Origin: Diphasiastrum complanatum
Taxonomy: Eukaryota; Streptophyta; Lycopodiopsida; Lycopodiales; Lycopodiaceae
Length of the DNA stretch: 64,000 nucleotides
Direction: 5' to 3'
NCBI GenBank assembly: GCA_029204225.1
Contig: CM055107.1
Location: 14,876,900-14,940,899 of the forward strand
The notes below the pieces were generated by a model, which saw nothing but the letters and a program-made list of their open reading frames with translations, was not told where the DNA came from and did no database searches. The position numbers and the translations under genes were made by a program. Positions 21,862-33,754 of the stretch are shown here, piece after piece (within the stretch, counting starts at the first letter, position 1; the number at the start of each line of letters is the position of its first letter).

Positions 21862-23770
21862 TGTGGTATCAGAGCCGACTGGCCGGTCAGCTATGCGGAT
21901 CTCACGGAAATGGCCACAGTTTGGGGTTCATCAAGACAACTGTTGTTCAAGGTGCTGCCTAGGTAGGTGAAAGCACGGTCTGTATCTTGTGGGGTGCGGG
22001 ACGACATATTCGAACTGTACGGTTTAACCATTGATACAGAGATGCTGCTTGAAGTCGGGTGTAAAGCACGGGTGATTAGTTGCCGGTGCGGGATAACTGC
22101 CGATCGTTTAGCTATAAGGGCTATCGACCAAAAAGTGGTGGGGCGTGACTGAGGCAATGTGCTGCTTAATGGTGAAAGCACGGATAGTTGGAGGGGTGTT
22201 CTCTGTGGGCTGATTTTGTGATCGATTTGTATGGGCGCGGCCAGGCAAAGGTCCGTTGGCAGAACTATCTCAAAGGGGGACCTTTTCTTTGTTACTTGTT
22301 AGTAAACTTTCTTGGGTTAGTTTCATTTGCGACAACGCCCAGCAGACGCAAGCAAGAGGTCAAAAGTTGGAAAGGGCAATTTCAGGGGAGATCTTCTATG
22401 GAGCAGTTGGTCTTCATTTTGGGACGGCCACCTTTGGAACTGAAACTCACTGAGCATGGGCGATATCCAGTATCAGTTGGGTTTTTCCTCAAAGGGGAAA
22501 GACTAGGATCCTTTTCAGAGATTGGCAACAAGTTGGATCGAGCCATAATACTAGCAGATGGGAAGCAAAGTGTTGGAAAGGCCTTTTGTCCGAAGAACTC
22601 TACTCTAGCTGATTTTATAAGTGGAGGGGAACTATCACACACCTCTCTCTCTTGGGGCAAATTCTCAATGAAAGTTGATCAAAACGGGGGCAAATTCAAG
22701 GTGACCTAGCCATACTCACACGAGAAGACTGGCGAACTTTGGACCTAATAAGTTGACAAGTTTTTGTTGTGTTAAGGAAAGCTTGTTATAGGTTTTCTCT
22801 GGACCAGCAATGATGAGGAAACATATGAGTACGCTGGCTTGTGTTACGTGTAAGGCAGCTGATCAATAAAGGAACTGTGAAAGTTGAGCCTTGCATTAGA
22901 GACTTGGTATTTTGAACGGATGCTAAGGGGCAGTTCGTGTTGAGATCGGACTAGTGCATGTGTCTGATTCAAAGAGAGCTACTTGAAGCCAAGCTCGATG
23001 TACACTTCTTGTTTTGACTGTGAGGCAACTGACCAGTGATGGAATTGTGAAAGTCAAGTTTTGCGCGACGGACAAGGTGCTTCAAACAAATGGGAAGAGA
23101 TAGTTCATATGCGGATCAAACTGGTGCGACCCTTTGGCTTTCCACGAGGTCAATGATTACATTTGGGCTGATTCAAAGAGCTACTTCAAGCTAAGTGAGA
23201 GGTGCATTGCGGACTACTCAATCTTTGCCTACCTTAAAGAGCCAAGATGGAAAAGTATCAAGATCAGGCTGGGACAAGGAGAGAAATCAAAGTGCAGAAG
23301 CAACAAGGCACGGAGTGGACCATAAAGTGGGCAATCAAATGATAAATCATCTGGCTCAGGGAGCCCTGATACCTGTGCGGAACTGAACAAATCTGGAGCT
23401 TAGGGAGCTCAACACAAAGTGCATCAAGGACAAATCAGGAGCTCAAAGGAGTTCCAAAGTCGAAAGTCAGAAGTGACAGTGGCGAACATTTCAAAGAAAG
23501 GCCTCTGTCACCAGATTTTTTTGGTTTTACGAAAGCGATATAAAATCTACGCTTTTCCCAGACAAAAAGATATTTTAAGTTATGTAATTTTTCAGTACAA
23601 AGAGTTGAGCCTCCGACTTGTGGTGTGCTAGCTTCAATGTTAATAAAAAGTGACCAGTAAATTGAGTAGTGTGCCAAGTAGCTTAAATGTATAGTTATTT
23701 TAATTGGGAGATACCTTTACTTTAATCTGACATCTGATGAGGACATCAGATTTTATAAAGGTGGGGTGGA
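21862..23770 (+). other. B1 internal region (leader, unknown, PPT)
   Basis: The PBS is at 21864-21876. The leader is shortened, keeping the hairpins at about 21951-21977 and 22158-22182. The pre-PPT hairpin CTGATG-AGGA-CATCAG is at 23734-23749 and the PPT AAAGGTGGGGTGGA at 23757-23770. No retrotransposon protein domain is detectable in any frame. Confidence 0.7.
22188..22709 (+). CDS. 173-codon ORF in B1, unknown
   Basis: This is the longest open frame inside any LTR-B element here (start ATG at 22188). I recognise no domain, signal peptide or membrane segment, and the composition is ordinary. The equivalent stretches in B2, B3 and B4 are interrupted by stops and indels, so conservation as protein is not supported. 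It is probably a chance ORF; a small accessory protein of the B family is a weaker possibility. Confidence 0.2.
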   Translation: MEGCSLWADFVIDLYGRGQAKVRWQNYLKGGPFLCYLLVNFLGLVSFATTPSRRKQEVKSWKGQFQGRSSMEQLVFILGRPPLELKLTEHGRYPVSVGFFLKGERLGSFSEIGNKLDRAIILADGKQSVGKAFCPKNSTLADFISGGELSHTSLSWGKFSMKVDQNGGKFKVT

Positions 23771-24596
23771 TGTTGTAAAGCTACCTTTACAAGCTTTACT
23801 TCTGGCGCCACTGGCGCCCGCATTGTCCCCGGCGCCAGCAGCGCCCCTGCCGCTCCCGGCGCCACTGTGACGAGAATCTAGCCAGCGCCAAGTTCCTATG
23901 GCTGAAAATCTTTGATCGGTTTCTAGCGAAGTCCAGAGAGTTCAGATCGATGTGCAATCACCTCACACGATCTAGGCATGATTAAAGGAAGCCTGGGGAT
24001 CAATAAAATCTAGAGAGAGAAAATGACTTTCTAGAAAGAGAAAATCCTGGAGAGAGAAAAATGTGCTTTACTAGCCTGGGTAGAGTGCTTGGTATGAGGG
24101 AGGGTGCCGAATCCCACCAATACTATAGGGGAGTGCGGGTTGCGACTCAGGGCGAGCTCCAACCAAGTCTCAGCCTACCTTGCTGGAATGTTGCCATGGC
24201 TCTCGCCTTGGCATGCTAGCGCCCCGGAGACTAGGGTCGGTCACACACTTGAAATGTAACCTTCTCAAATCTATCAATAAAGTGGGATTTTCCTCAAACT
24301 GACTCTGATTACCTTCTGGGTTTCAGTGTTCGGTAAAAGCGCCAGTTGTAAGGCCGCTTCCAAATTTTTAACTTGGCACATAGCTGAGGGTCGTATCCCG
24401 GGACGCCAGCGGTATGCCGTCGGGACCATTCAGTCCGTGGCGCCAGCGGTATGCTGTCGGGACCATTTGGTCCAGGAACTGGTTGTTTCCATATCTGTCG
24501 CGGCTTGTGGTTCTGAGTGTTCCTTGCATGAACGCAAGAGTTGAAGGCTGAGAAGCTAAGTCGTGGTTCCCGGCTCCCTTTGGGATGCCTGCGCTA
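23771..24596 (+). mobile_element. LTR-B, 3' LTR of B1, internally deleted
   Basis: It starts TGTTGTAAAGCTACC directly after the PPT. About 400 bp are deleted between GCATGAACG (24535) and CAAGAGTTGAAGG. It ends at GCGCTA, two bases short of the normal CA end. Confidence 0.82.
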
Positions 24597-24666
24597 AATA
24601 AACCCTGGTGCCCGACACGTGGCACCAGGGCAAGCAGTTTAAAAAAAAAAAAAACCTCCTGCCTGG
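24597..24666 (+). repeat. Repeat C fragment with palindrome and poly(A)
   Basis: It contains AATAAACCCTGGTGCCCG, the inverted repeat CCTGGTGCC/GGCACCAGG, AGCAGTTT and a 14-A run, closely matching 19237-19291. It is trapped between the end of B1 and the start of A3. Confidence 0.55.
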
Positions 24667-25587
24667 TGTTGTAAAGCTGACTCGGGTGCACCCAGCGTGC
24701 CCTGTAAGTCTCAAAGGGGTGATACCCTCTAAGGTCCCAGAGCAAGTTAGAACGTCAAGGACTGAGCCTCCGACCTGTGGTGAGCCAGTCAAGTAGTCAC
24801 GAAGTCATGAGCTAGCTCTGGAGCTCGAGTCATGGCCTAGTTAGGAAAGCAGGGTGATTCGGCCGCCGGGACGGCTCCCGGGACCCAGGTCCGGGAGCCA
24901 GACTGATTCTGCCAGGCTTGCCAGGCTTAATCAGCAAAATAAAAACTAAGTCCTAAAAAGCGTGCCTTACCAGAAAGCACTATGTTTCAAACCAGAGGGG
25001 GTGCGCCGAATCACAGCAGAACTATAGGGGGAGTCCGGCAGACAGAAACTTGGGCAGCTCAACCAGCGCCAGGATTCCATTCGCCAGGTCTTAGCTCCCT
25101 CTACCAGCACGAGCCAGGCACAATGCCCAACACGTGTTGGTGGCCCCGAGACCGGTCAGTCTATGTATGAATGTAACCTCTTCCAAATCTAATAAAGTTG
25201 ATCCTTGGGGATGATTACCATTTCGGTTTCGCCTCCGGGACTGGTCCAAGTGGAAGGACTCTTACTACAACCTTTTTGCGTCGCTGGCGCCTAAGGGTCC
25301 CTGTCATCGACATGGGGCTTGCCGCTATGCCAATTGGTCAGTTTGGCGACCACTATGCCTTGGGTGTCATGTGTGGCTTGTCTTTGCCTTTGGTTACCTT
25401 TTGGGGACGGATTCTGAGATGGCTTTTCGGTTTGGTTGAGATTCCAATTTTCTTAAGTCTGAATGGTTAAGCTTGTTATGTTTCTGAGTTGGCTTTCACG
25501 TAAGCGCAGGATGGAAGAATGTTAGACTTACGCGCATGTTGGGGAAACCGCTCAAGTCTCAGCGCCCTTTGAGGCGCCGGCACAACC
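24667..25587 (+). mobile_element. LTR-A, 5' LTR of A3
   Basis: This is a full-length 921-bp LTR. The last base is C in place of A (GGCACAACC), a mutated 3' tip, and the PBS follows at 25590-25602. Confidence 0.88.
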
Positions 25588-26420
25588 TGTGGTATCAGAG
25601 CCGTCTAGCTGGTCAGCTACGCGAGTCTCACAGGGATGGCCACGTTTTTGGGATTTGTTAGGACAACCGTTGCGCAAGGTGCTGCCCACAGTGTAAGCAC
25701 GGGTGTGTCCACGGTCGGGGTGGTCGGCAGAACGGGGGACTTGATGAGTCAAAGTGCTGCCCTCGAGGTGTAAGCACGGTCAGTTCTCGCGGTTCGGGCC
25801 TGGCGCTGTCTGCACGTAGGACGGATGAGGCAAAGTGCTGCCTAGGTAGGTGAAAGCACGGTCTGTACCTTGTGGGGTGCGGGGCGACATATTCGAACTG
25901 TACGGGTTAACCATTGATACAGAGATGCTGCTCGAATTCGGGTGTAAAGCACGGGTGGTTAGCTGCCGGTGCGGGATAGCTGCCGATCGTTTAGCTATAA
26001 GGGCTATCGACCAAAAAGTGGTGGGGCGTGACTGAGGCAATGTGCTGCTTAATGGTGAAAGCACGGATGGTTGGATGAATGTTTCTCCGTGGGCTAATTC
26101 TGTGATAGATTTGTGTGGGCGTGGCTAGGCAAAGGTCCTACGTCCGGTCTCAGGGGGGGTTTGTGGCTTGAGAGGGATCATTTGTGTTTGCTGTGGTTGG
26201 TATGTTCCGTTTGTTGTGTGCTTGCTTGGACACAAATGACCTGGTTCCTACTTGGCTCTCAGGTGATGTGGGCGTGCTAAGTTTGAGGAAGGGATATTTT
26301 CATTGAAGCTGATTTAATAAAGAAGAAAAGAGAGCTGTGGGGCCCGGCCGACAGAAGGGAGAGCTTCAAATATAAAAAGGATTGAGGCGATAATCTGTTG
26401 GAAGTACACCTCTGACCATA
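25588..26420 (+). other. A3 leader with PBS and hairpins
   Basis: The PBS TGGTATCAGAGCC is at 25590-25602. The GTGCT...AGCAC hairpins appear at about 25679-25700, 25756-25777, 25838-25860 and 26041-26063. The leader is near-identical in arrangement to A1. Confidence 0.65.
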
Positions 26421-28633
26421 ATGGAGGACCATCTGGAAGAGTTACGAGCATTGACGGACGAAGAAGAGTTGACTCGAGAATACAGCTCTCGCATGCATTG
26501 AGATGGCACCTGGTCCAAGTCGAGAAAGAAAGAGCGTATGCACTCCACAGTGGCACCCCTCCAAGAAGAGATGGGTGGCCCTTCTGAACCTACACCAAGA
26601 GATGAACCCTTGCTAGAGGCGCAACAGGACCTCTTTGAAGTGAAGATGCGAAAATACTTATCAAGCGCAATGACGGCTATGCTTAGCGAGGTGAAGAAGG
26701 ATAGAGAAACTGAAAGGAAAGAATGGCAAACATCCTTGCGAGCCATGAATCTTACTAAAATTAACCTTGCTAGAGAAATGAGAGACGGGCTAACATAGCT
26801 CGAAGCCAGGTTTGAAGAGTTGGAAGCAACTAGGGGGAATGCAGTGGCGCCTCCTCCACAGATACCAAGAGAACCACGAGCGCGAAACACGGAGGGCCCA
26901 AGAAATACTGCCAAAGTGAAAGCACCACCTACTTTCAAAGGAGAGCGTGACATTCGAGTTGTGGAAGATTGGTTGTTTCACATGGACCATTACTTCCGTC
27001 TGATGAACACTCCTGAGGAAGAAAGAACTGACTTGGCATTAGCATATTTTGAGGGCTACACTACAAATTGGTACCGGATGGCAGGAATGCATTTTCAAAC
27101 ATGGGACGCATTCAAAGCCGCGTTACGAGAGGAGTTCATACCGAAGGATTCACACATGAGATTGAGGACAGAATTATCGGGGCTCAAACATAAAGGGTCA
27201 TTGCGAGAGTACCTCAATAAATTCAGACAGAGTGTATGGGTTATTGAAGATATGTCCGAGGCGGACAAAACTCATTACCTATTGTCTGGAATGCAATCTT
27301 GGACCCGATGTGCAATAGACAGCTACATGCCCCATGAATTCAATTCAACTATTCGAGCGGCTGAAATGGCTTGTGATTATGAGAGCACATTGGCACCAGC
27401 TGCTCCCGCAACCTCAACAAGAGTATTTAGTGGATCCAGACCGAGTCCGAGCTTCTTTTCAACGGGGGAATCAGCTCCAAATGGCAACCAAGCCTCGAGT
27501 AGCGTGAACAAATTCCCAACAAAAACAGGGTTTGGCAACCAAGGCAACAATGGAGGGAACATGTTCCAGAGAAGAAACAATGTTGGACCTTTAGCTAGTC
27601 ACAGCAACAGCTCACCAACAGTGGGCAGTTCCATGCGTTGCTTCAACTGTCATCAGCAAGGTCACTCTTGGAGGTCATGCCCCAAACCATTGAATAAGCA
27701 AATCATGACTGCCATTGAAGGATTTGATAGGATGGAGAGAGAGGCATTTGACCAAGAAGATGGTGAACAAGATGATGAAGAGGACCTAGAAACGGATTTG
27801 ACGGAGTCTGACCTGAATGCCTTGCAACAAATAGGGGCACTTGCGGCGTATCGTGAACATCTTATGACGACTCCTCTGAGAGGATCCAAGTTATTGTACT
27901 TGAAAGGCTGTATTCAAGGCAAGATCATTTACTTCATGATAGACCTAGGGGCGTCACATAAGTACTTGTCAGAAAAACTGACAGGAGAATTGGACATCCA
28001 ATGTGAAGAAAATATGACTCCTATTTGTGTGGAGACCGCGAAAGGTACAACGACCACTTGTAGATTGGCAACCAACTTACCAATCTCTCTGGGAGCCTGG
28101 AAGAATCGACTAACGTTCACAATCTTGAAGATGGATGCCTTCGACGCTATTTTGGGATTAAGCTTGTTTAACGAACATGTGGTGGCCTTCTTGGCAAAAG
28201 GGGTTAACCTTGTGTTATTATATAATGGCAGGAGACCTTGTGTCGTCAGAGCTATGCCAGGGGACCAACTAGAAAAGAACGACACAAATGAACCTGAGCC
28301 AACCATTCCTCCCAATCTCATTCACCTCTTAACGAAGGACAGCCAACAGTGACAGACCAGCTGACACGGGAACAAATGGAGCCAACATTGCCTATAGTCT
28401 CTACATCAAAGGTGAATTCAAGTGCCGATGCAGAGCTCAAGGAGCTCACCTTGTGTGACCAAGCGAAAGCTCACTTCTTTAACGAAGGACATCCAACAGT
28501 GACAAACCAGCTGACGCGAGGTCAAATGGAGCCAACATTGCCTGCAGTTTCTACATCAAAGGTGAATCTAAGTGCCGATGCAGAGCTCAAGGAGCTCAAC
28601 CTGGACGACCAAACGAAATATCTAGAGTCCTAG
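26421..28633 (+). pseudogene. Gag-protease polyprotein of A3
   Basis: The ATG at 26421 opens the same polyprotein as in A1. There are stops at 26499-26501 (TGA) and 26796-26798 (TAG), where A1 has CGA and CAG. The frame is then open from there to about 28328, where one T is missing relative to A1 and the frame shifts. Gag domain, CCHC knuckle (RCFNCHQQGHSWRSCP) and protease (FMIDLGASHKYLS, DAILGLSLFNEH) are present. The Asp-Leu-Gly active site is shared with A1, so it predates their separation. The C-terminal 150-bp duplication is present in the shifted frame and ends at the TAG near 28633. Confidence 0.87.
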
Positions 28634-28733
28634 GGGACTCATCCAGAGCTGCGACGAAAACGACATATCTGAGGCTTAAGGGAGCCTTAAGTACCTTTTT
28701 CTTTCATGTTAATAAAGTAAGCCGCAGTTCCAT

Positions 28734-28766
28734 CGCGTGTTGGGGAAACCGCTCAAGTTCCAGCGC
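28734..28766 (+). mobile_element. LTR-A end fragment
   Basis: A 33-bp piece of the LTR-A 3' part (CGCGTGTTGGGGAAACC...CAGCGC) lies between the A3 3' UTR and LTR-B. It marks a recombination or deletion junction. Confidence 0.7.
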
Positions 28767-29934
28767 TGTTGTAAAGCTACCTTTACAAGCTTTACTTCCG
28801 GCACCACTGTGACCAGAATCCAGCCGGCGCCAAGTTCCTATGACTGAAAATCTTTGATCGGTTCTAGCGAAGTCCAGAGAGCTCAGATCGATGTGCAATC
28901 ACCTCACACGATCTAGGCATGATTAAAGGAAGCCCGGGGATCAATAAAATCTAGAGAGAGAAAATGACTTTCAAGAAAGAGAAAATCCTAGAGAGAGAAA
29001 AACGTGCTTTACCAGCTTGGGTAGAGTGCTTGGTATGAGGGGGGGGGGGTGCCGAATCACACCAATACTATAGGGGAGTGCGGGTTGCGACTCAGGGCGA
29101 GCTCCAACCAAGTCTCAGCCTTCCTTGCTGGAATGTTGTCATGGCTCTCGCCTTGGCATGCTAGCGCCCCGGAGACTAGGGTCGGTCACACACTTGAAAT
29201 GTAACCTTCTCAGATTTATCAATAAAGTGGGATTTTCCTCAAACTGACTCTGATTACCTTCTGGGTTTCATTGTTCGGTAAAAGCGCCAGTTGTAAGGCC
29301 GCTTTCAAAATTTTTAACTTGGCACATAGATGAGGGTCGTATCCCGGGACGCCAGCGGTATGCCGTCGGGACCATTCGGTCCGTGGTGCCAGCGATATGT
29401 CGTCGGGACCATTTGGTCCAGGAACTGGTTGTTTCCATATCTGTCGCGGCTTGTGGTTCTGAGTGTTCCTTGCATGAACGTGAATGGGTTAAGCTCTTGG
29501 GGAACGGGCTCTAACCTGGCGGCTGAGTTGGATGGCTTGCTTGGGTAGACGTTACCTGTTTATGGCTGTCCAGTCTGGCGTGGCGCCAGGTTGGCTTCCA
29601 GCGCTCGTGACGAAGCTTTCAGTTGGTTAAGTCTGATGTAAGTCAGACCGCTTGCTTGGAATGGATGTTACTCGTTTGTAACGAAGCTTCGAGTTGGTTA
29701 AGTTTGATGTATGTCGGGCGGCTTGCTTGGAGGGAAGTCACCCACGTCGGGACCCCCGATCTGGCATGGCGCCAGGTTGGATCTCAATGTTGGTTTGCGG
29801 AACTTCAAGTTGGTTAAGTCTGATCGTTGTTGGCGAGTTGGTTGCTTGTATGTCAAGTGGGTTTGGATGGCAATAGTTGAAGGCTGGGAAGCTAAGTCGT
29901 GGTTCCCGGCTCCCTTTGGGATGCCTGCGCTACA
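28767..29934 (+). mobile_element. LTR-B, 5' LTR of B2
   Basis: This LTR is 1168 bp, TGTTGTAAAGCTACC to GCGCTACA. Its GGCGCC-rich U3 block is shortened compared with B3. A G9 run occurs near 29040. Confidence 0.88.
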
Positions 29935-32523
29935 TGTGGTATCAGAGCCGACTGGCCGGTCAGCTATGCGGATCTCACGGAAATGGCCACAGTTTGGGGT
30001 TCATCAAGACAACTGTTGTGCAAGGTGCTGCCCACAGTGTAAGCACGGGTGCGTCCACGGTCGGGGTGGTCGACAGAACGGGGGACTTGATGAGTCAAGG
30101 TGCTGCCCTTGAGGTGTAAGCACGGTCAGTTCTCGCGGTTCGAGCCTGGCGCTGTCTGCACGTAGGACGGATGAGGCAAAGTGCTGCCTAGGGAGGTGAA
30201 AGCACGGTCTGTACCTTGTGGGGTGAGGGGCGACATATTCGAACTGTACGGGTTAACCATTGATACAGAGATGCTACTCGAATTCGGGTGTAAAGCACGG
30301 GTGGTTAGCTGCCGGTGCGGGATAGCTGCCGATCGTTTAGCTATAAGGGCTATCGACCAAAAAGTGGTGGGGCGTGACTGAGGCAATGTGCTGCTTAATG
30401 GTGAAAGCACGGATAGTTGGAGGGGTGTCCTATGTGGGCTGATTCCGTGATCGATTTGTATGGGCGCGGCCAGGCAAAGGTCCGTTGGCAGGACCATCTC
30501 AAAGGGAGACCTTGTCTTTGTTACTTGTTAGTAAACCTGCCTGAGTGTCTTACTTGTACGTATTCGTGGTGAGTCTTAGTACTCGTGCTTTGCCTGGTTT
30601 GCATGATTGCTTGTGATACAAGGAGCTGATGGCTCGAGAAGGAGCCTTTTCTTTTGAAGGCTGATACCATCAAACAAAGAGGACTACAGAATCTGTGGGG
30701 CGGATTTGCAGTTCAAGTACTCACACGTCAACGACAACGAAACGACCCAATGTTTGCAAAGGATGGATGGCTAGCCTGTTTCTTGGGTTAGTTTCATTTG
30801 CGACAATGCCCACCAGACGCAAGCAGGAAGTCAAAAGTTGGAAAGGGCCATTTCAGGGGAGATCTTCTATGGTGCAGTTGGTCTTCATTTTGGGACGGCC
30901 ACCTTCGGAACTGAAACTCACTGAGCATGGGCGATATCCAGAATCTGTGCGGCGGATTTGCAGTTCAAGTACTCGCACGTGAACGACAACCAAATGACTC
31001 AATGTTTGCAAAGGATGGATGGCTAGCCTGTTTCTTGGGTTAGTTTCATTTGCGACAACGCCCACCAGACGCAAGCAGGAAGTCAAAAGTTGGAAAGGGC
31101 AATTTCAGGGGAGATCTTCTATAGCAGTTGGTCTTCATTTTGGGACGGCCACCTTCGGAACTGAAACTCACTGAGCATGGGTGATATCCAGTATCAGTTG
31201 GGTTTTTCCTCAAAGGGGAAAAAGACTAGGATCCTCTTCAGAGATTGGCAACAAGTTGGATTGAGCCATAATCCTAGCAGATGGGAAGCAAAGTGTTGGA
31301 GGCTTTTTGTTCAAAGAACTCTACTCTAAGTCCGATCAGCTGATTTATTAAGTGGAGGGGAACTATCACACACACCTCTCTCTTGGGGCAAATTTTAGAT
31401 GAAAGTTGATCAAAATGGGGGCAAATTCAAGGTGACCTAGCCATACTCACACGAGGAGACTGGTGAACTTTGGACCTAATAAGTTGACAAGCTTTTGTTG
31501 TGGAAAGGAAAGTTTGTTATAGGCTTTCCCTGGACCAGCAATGATGAGGAAACATATGAGTACGCTGGCTTGTGTTACGTGTAAGACAGCTGATCAATGA
31601 AGGAACTGTGAAAGTTGAGTCTTGCATGAGAGACTTGGTATTTTGAACGGACGCTAAGAGACAGTTCACGTTGAGATCGGATTAGTGCAAACTTTGGGTG
31701 CATGTTTCTGATTCAAAGAGAGCTACTTGAAGCCAAGCTCGATGTACACTTCTTGTTTTGACTGTGAGGCAACTAACCAGTGATGGAATTGTGAAAGTCA
31801 AGTTTTGCGCGACGGACATGGTGCTTCAAACAAACGCGAAGAGATAGTTCGGATGCAGATCAAACTGGTGCGACCCTTTGGCTTTCCACGAGGTCAATGG
31901 TTACATTTGGGCTGAATTCAAAGAGCTACTTCAAGCTAAGTGAGAGGTGCATTGCGGAGTACTCAATCTTTGCCTACCTTAAAGAGCCAAGATGGAAAAG
32001 TATCAAGATCAGGCTTGGACAAGGAGAGAAATCAAGGTGCAGAAGCAACAAGGCACGGAGTGGACCATAAAGTGGGCAATCAAACGATAAATCCTTCGGC
32101 TCAGGGAGCCTTGATACCTGGGCGGAACTGAACAAACCTGGAGCTCAGGGAGCTCAACACAAAGTGCATCAAGGACAAATCAGGAGCTCAAAGGAGTTCC
32201 AAAGTCGAAAGTCAGAAGCGACAGGGGCGAACATTTCAAAGAAAGGCCTCTGTCACCAGTTAATAAGGTTCTCGGGTTTTACGAAAGCGATATCAAATCT
32301 ACGCTTTTCCCAGACAAAGATATATTTTCAAGTTATGTAATTTTTCAGTACAAAGAGCTGAGCCTCCGACTTGTGGTGTGCCAGCTTCAATGTTAATAAA
32401 AAGTGGCCAGTAAATTGAGTACTGTGCCAAGTAGCTTAAATGTATAGTTATTTTAATTGGGAGACACCTTTACTTTAATCTGACATCTGATGAGGACATC
32501 AGATTTTATAAAGGTGGGGTGGA
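29935..32523 (+). other. B2 internal region with 252-bp tandem duplication
   Basis: The PBS is at 29937-29949. Leader hairpins include GTGCT...AGCAC at 30025-30046. A direct duplication with period 252 bp lies at 30689-30940 and 30941-31190. The pre-PPT hairpin (32487-32502) and PPT AAAGGTGGGGTGGA (32510-32523) close the region. No conserved protein is seen, and open frames differ between copies. Confidence 0.75.
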
Positions 32524-33754
32524 TGTTGTAAAGCCACCTTTACAAGCTTTACTTCCGGCGCCATCGGCGCCAGCTATGTCCCTGGCGCCAGCAGCGCCCC
32601 TGCGCTCCCAGCGTAAACGGCGCCGGCGCCACTGTGTCCAGAATCCAGCCGGCGCCAAGTTCCTATGGCTGAAAATCTTTGATCGGTTCTAGCGAAGTCC
32701 AGAGAGCTCAGATCGATGTGCAATCACCTCACACGATCTAGGCATGATTAAAGGAAGCCTGGGGATCAATAAAATCTAGAGAGAGAAAATGATTTTCTAG
32801 AAAGAAAAAATCCTAGAGAGAGAAAAACGTGCTTTACCAGCTTGGGTAGATCGCTTGGTATGAGGGGGGTGCCGAATCACACCAATACTATAGGGGAGTG
32901 CGGGTTGCGACTCAGGGCGAGCTCCAACCAAGTCTCAGCCTCCCTTGCTGGAATGTTGTCATGGCTCTCGCCTTGGCATGCTAGCGCCCCGGAGACTAGG
33001 GTCGGTCACACACTTGAAATGTAACCTTCTCAGATTTGTCAATAAAGTGGGATTTTCCTCAAACTGACTCTGATTACCTTCTGGGTTTCAGTGTTCGGTA
33101 AAAGCGCCAGTTGTAAGGCCGCTTTCAAAATTTTTAACTTGGCACATAGCTGAGGGTCGTATCCCGGGACGCCAGCGGTATGCCGTCGGGACCATTCGGT
33201 CCGTGGCGCCAGCGGTATGCTGTCGGGACCATTTGGTCCAAGAACTGGTTGTTTCCATATCTGTCGCGGCTTGTGGTTCTGAGTGTTCCTTGCATGAACG
33301 TGAATGGGTTAAGCTCTTGGGGAACGGGCTCTAACCTGTCGGCTGAGTTGGATGGCTTGCTTGGGTGGATGTTACCTGTTTATGGCTGTCCAGTCTGGCG
33401 TGGCGCCAGGTTGGCTTCCAGCGCTCGTGACGAAGCTTTCAGTTGGTTAAGTCTGATGTAAGTCAGACCGCTTGCTTGGAATGGATGTTACTCGTTTGTA
33501 ACGAAGCTTCGAGTTGGTTAAGTTTGATGTATGTCGGGCGGCTTGCTTGGAGGGAAGTCACCCACATCGGGACCCCCGATCTGGCATGGCGCCAGGTTGG
33601 ATCTCAATGTTGGTCCTCGGAACTTCAAGTTGGTGAAGTCTGATCGTTGTTGGCGAGTTGGCTGCTTGTATGTCAAGTGGGTTTGGATGGCAAGAGTTGA
33701 AGGCTGGGAAGCTAAGTCGTGGTTCCCGGCTCCCTTTGGGATGCCTGCGCTACA
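32524..33754 (+). mobile_element. LTR-B, 3' LTR of B2
   Basis: This LTR is 1231 bp and directly follows the PPT. It starts TGTTGTAAAGCCACC and ends GCGCTACA. It has a longer GGCGCC block than the 5' LTR. Confidence 0.88.

Larger units (their letters stand above)
20665..24596 (+). mobile_element. B1: non-autonomous LTR-B element
   Basis: The element has a 5' LTR (20665-21861), PBS (21864-21876), an internal region (21862-23770), PPT (23757-23770) and a 3' LTR (23771-24596, internally deleted). It has no Gag, PR, RT, RNase H or integrase. The two LTRs share a private variant (GGCTGAGAAGC where other copies have GGCTGGGAAGC), which supports a common insertion. Compared with B2 and B3, the internal region lacks part of the leader (three hairpin units) and about 240 bp near 22307. 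Confidence 0.82.
24667..28766 (+). mobile_element. A3: Gag-PR-only LTR-A retrotransposon, 3'-truncated
   Basis: The element has a 5' LTR (24667-25587), PBS (25590-25602), leader, and Gag-PR (26421-28633). The 3' UTR is cut near 28733 and followed by only 33 bp of LTR-A end (28734-28766), then LTR-B of B2. The coding layout equals A1, including the post-protease duplication, confirming a distinct Gag-PR-only subfamily. Confidence 0.83.
28767..33754 (+). mobile_element. B2: complete-structure LTR-B element
   Basis: The element has a 5' LTR (28767-29934), PBS (29937-29949), internal region (29935-32523), hairpin (32487-32502), PPT (32510-32523) and a 3' LTR (32524-33754). It totals 4988 bp with no retrotransposon protein. 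The flanks (CAGCGC before, GCTGG after) do not match as a target-site duplication, so its ends may derive from recombination between copies. It is the reference copy for family B structure. Confidence 0.85.

Noticed and set aside
30853-31086. 77-codon ORF shared by B2 and B4
   Set aside because: It is antisense to the B internal region and lies in its 252-bp duplication. Conservation reflects shared DNA, not protein selection.
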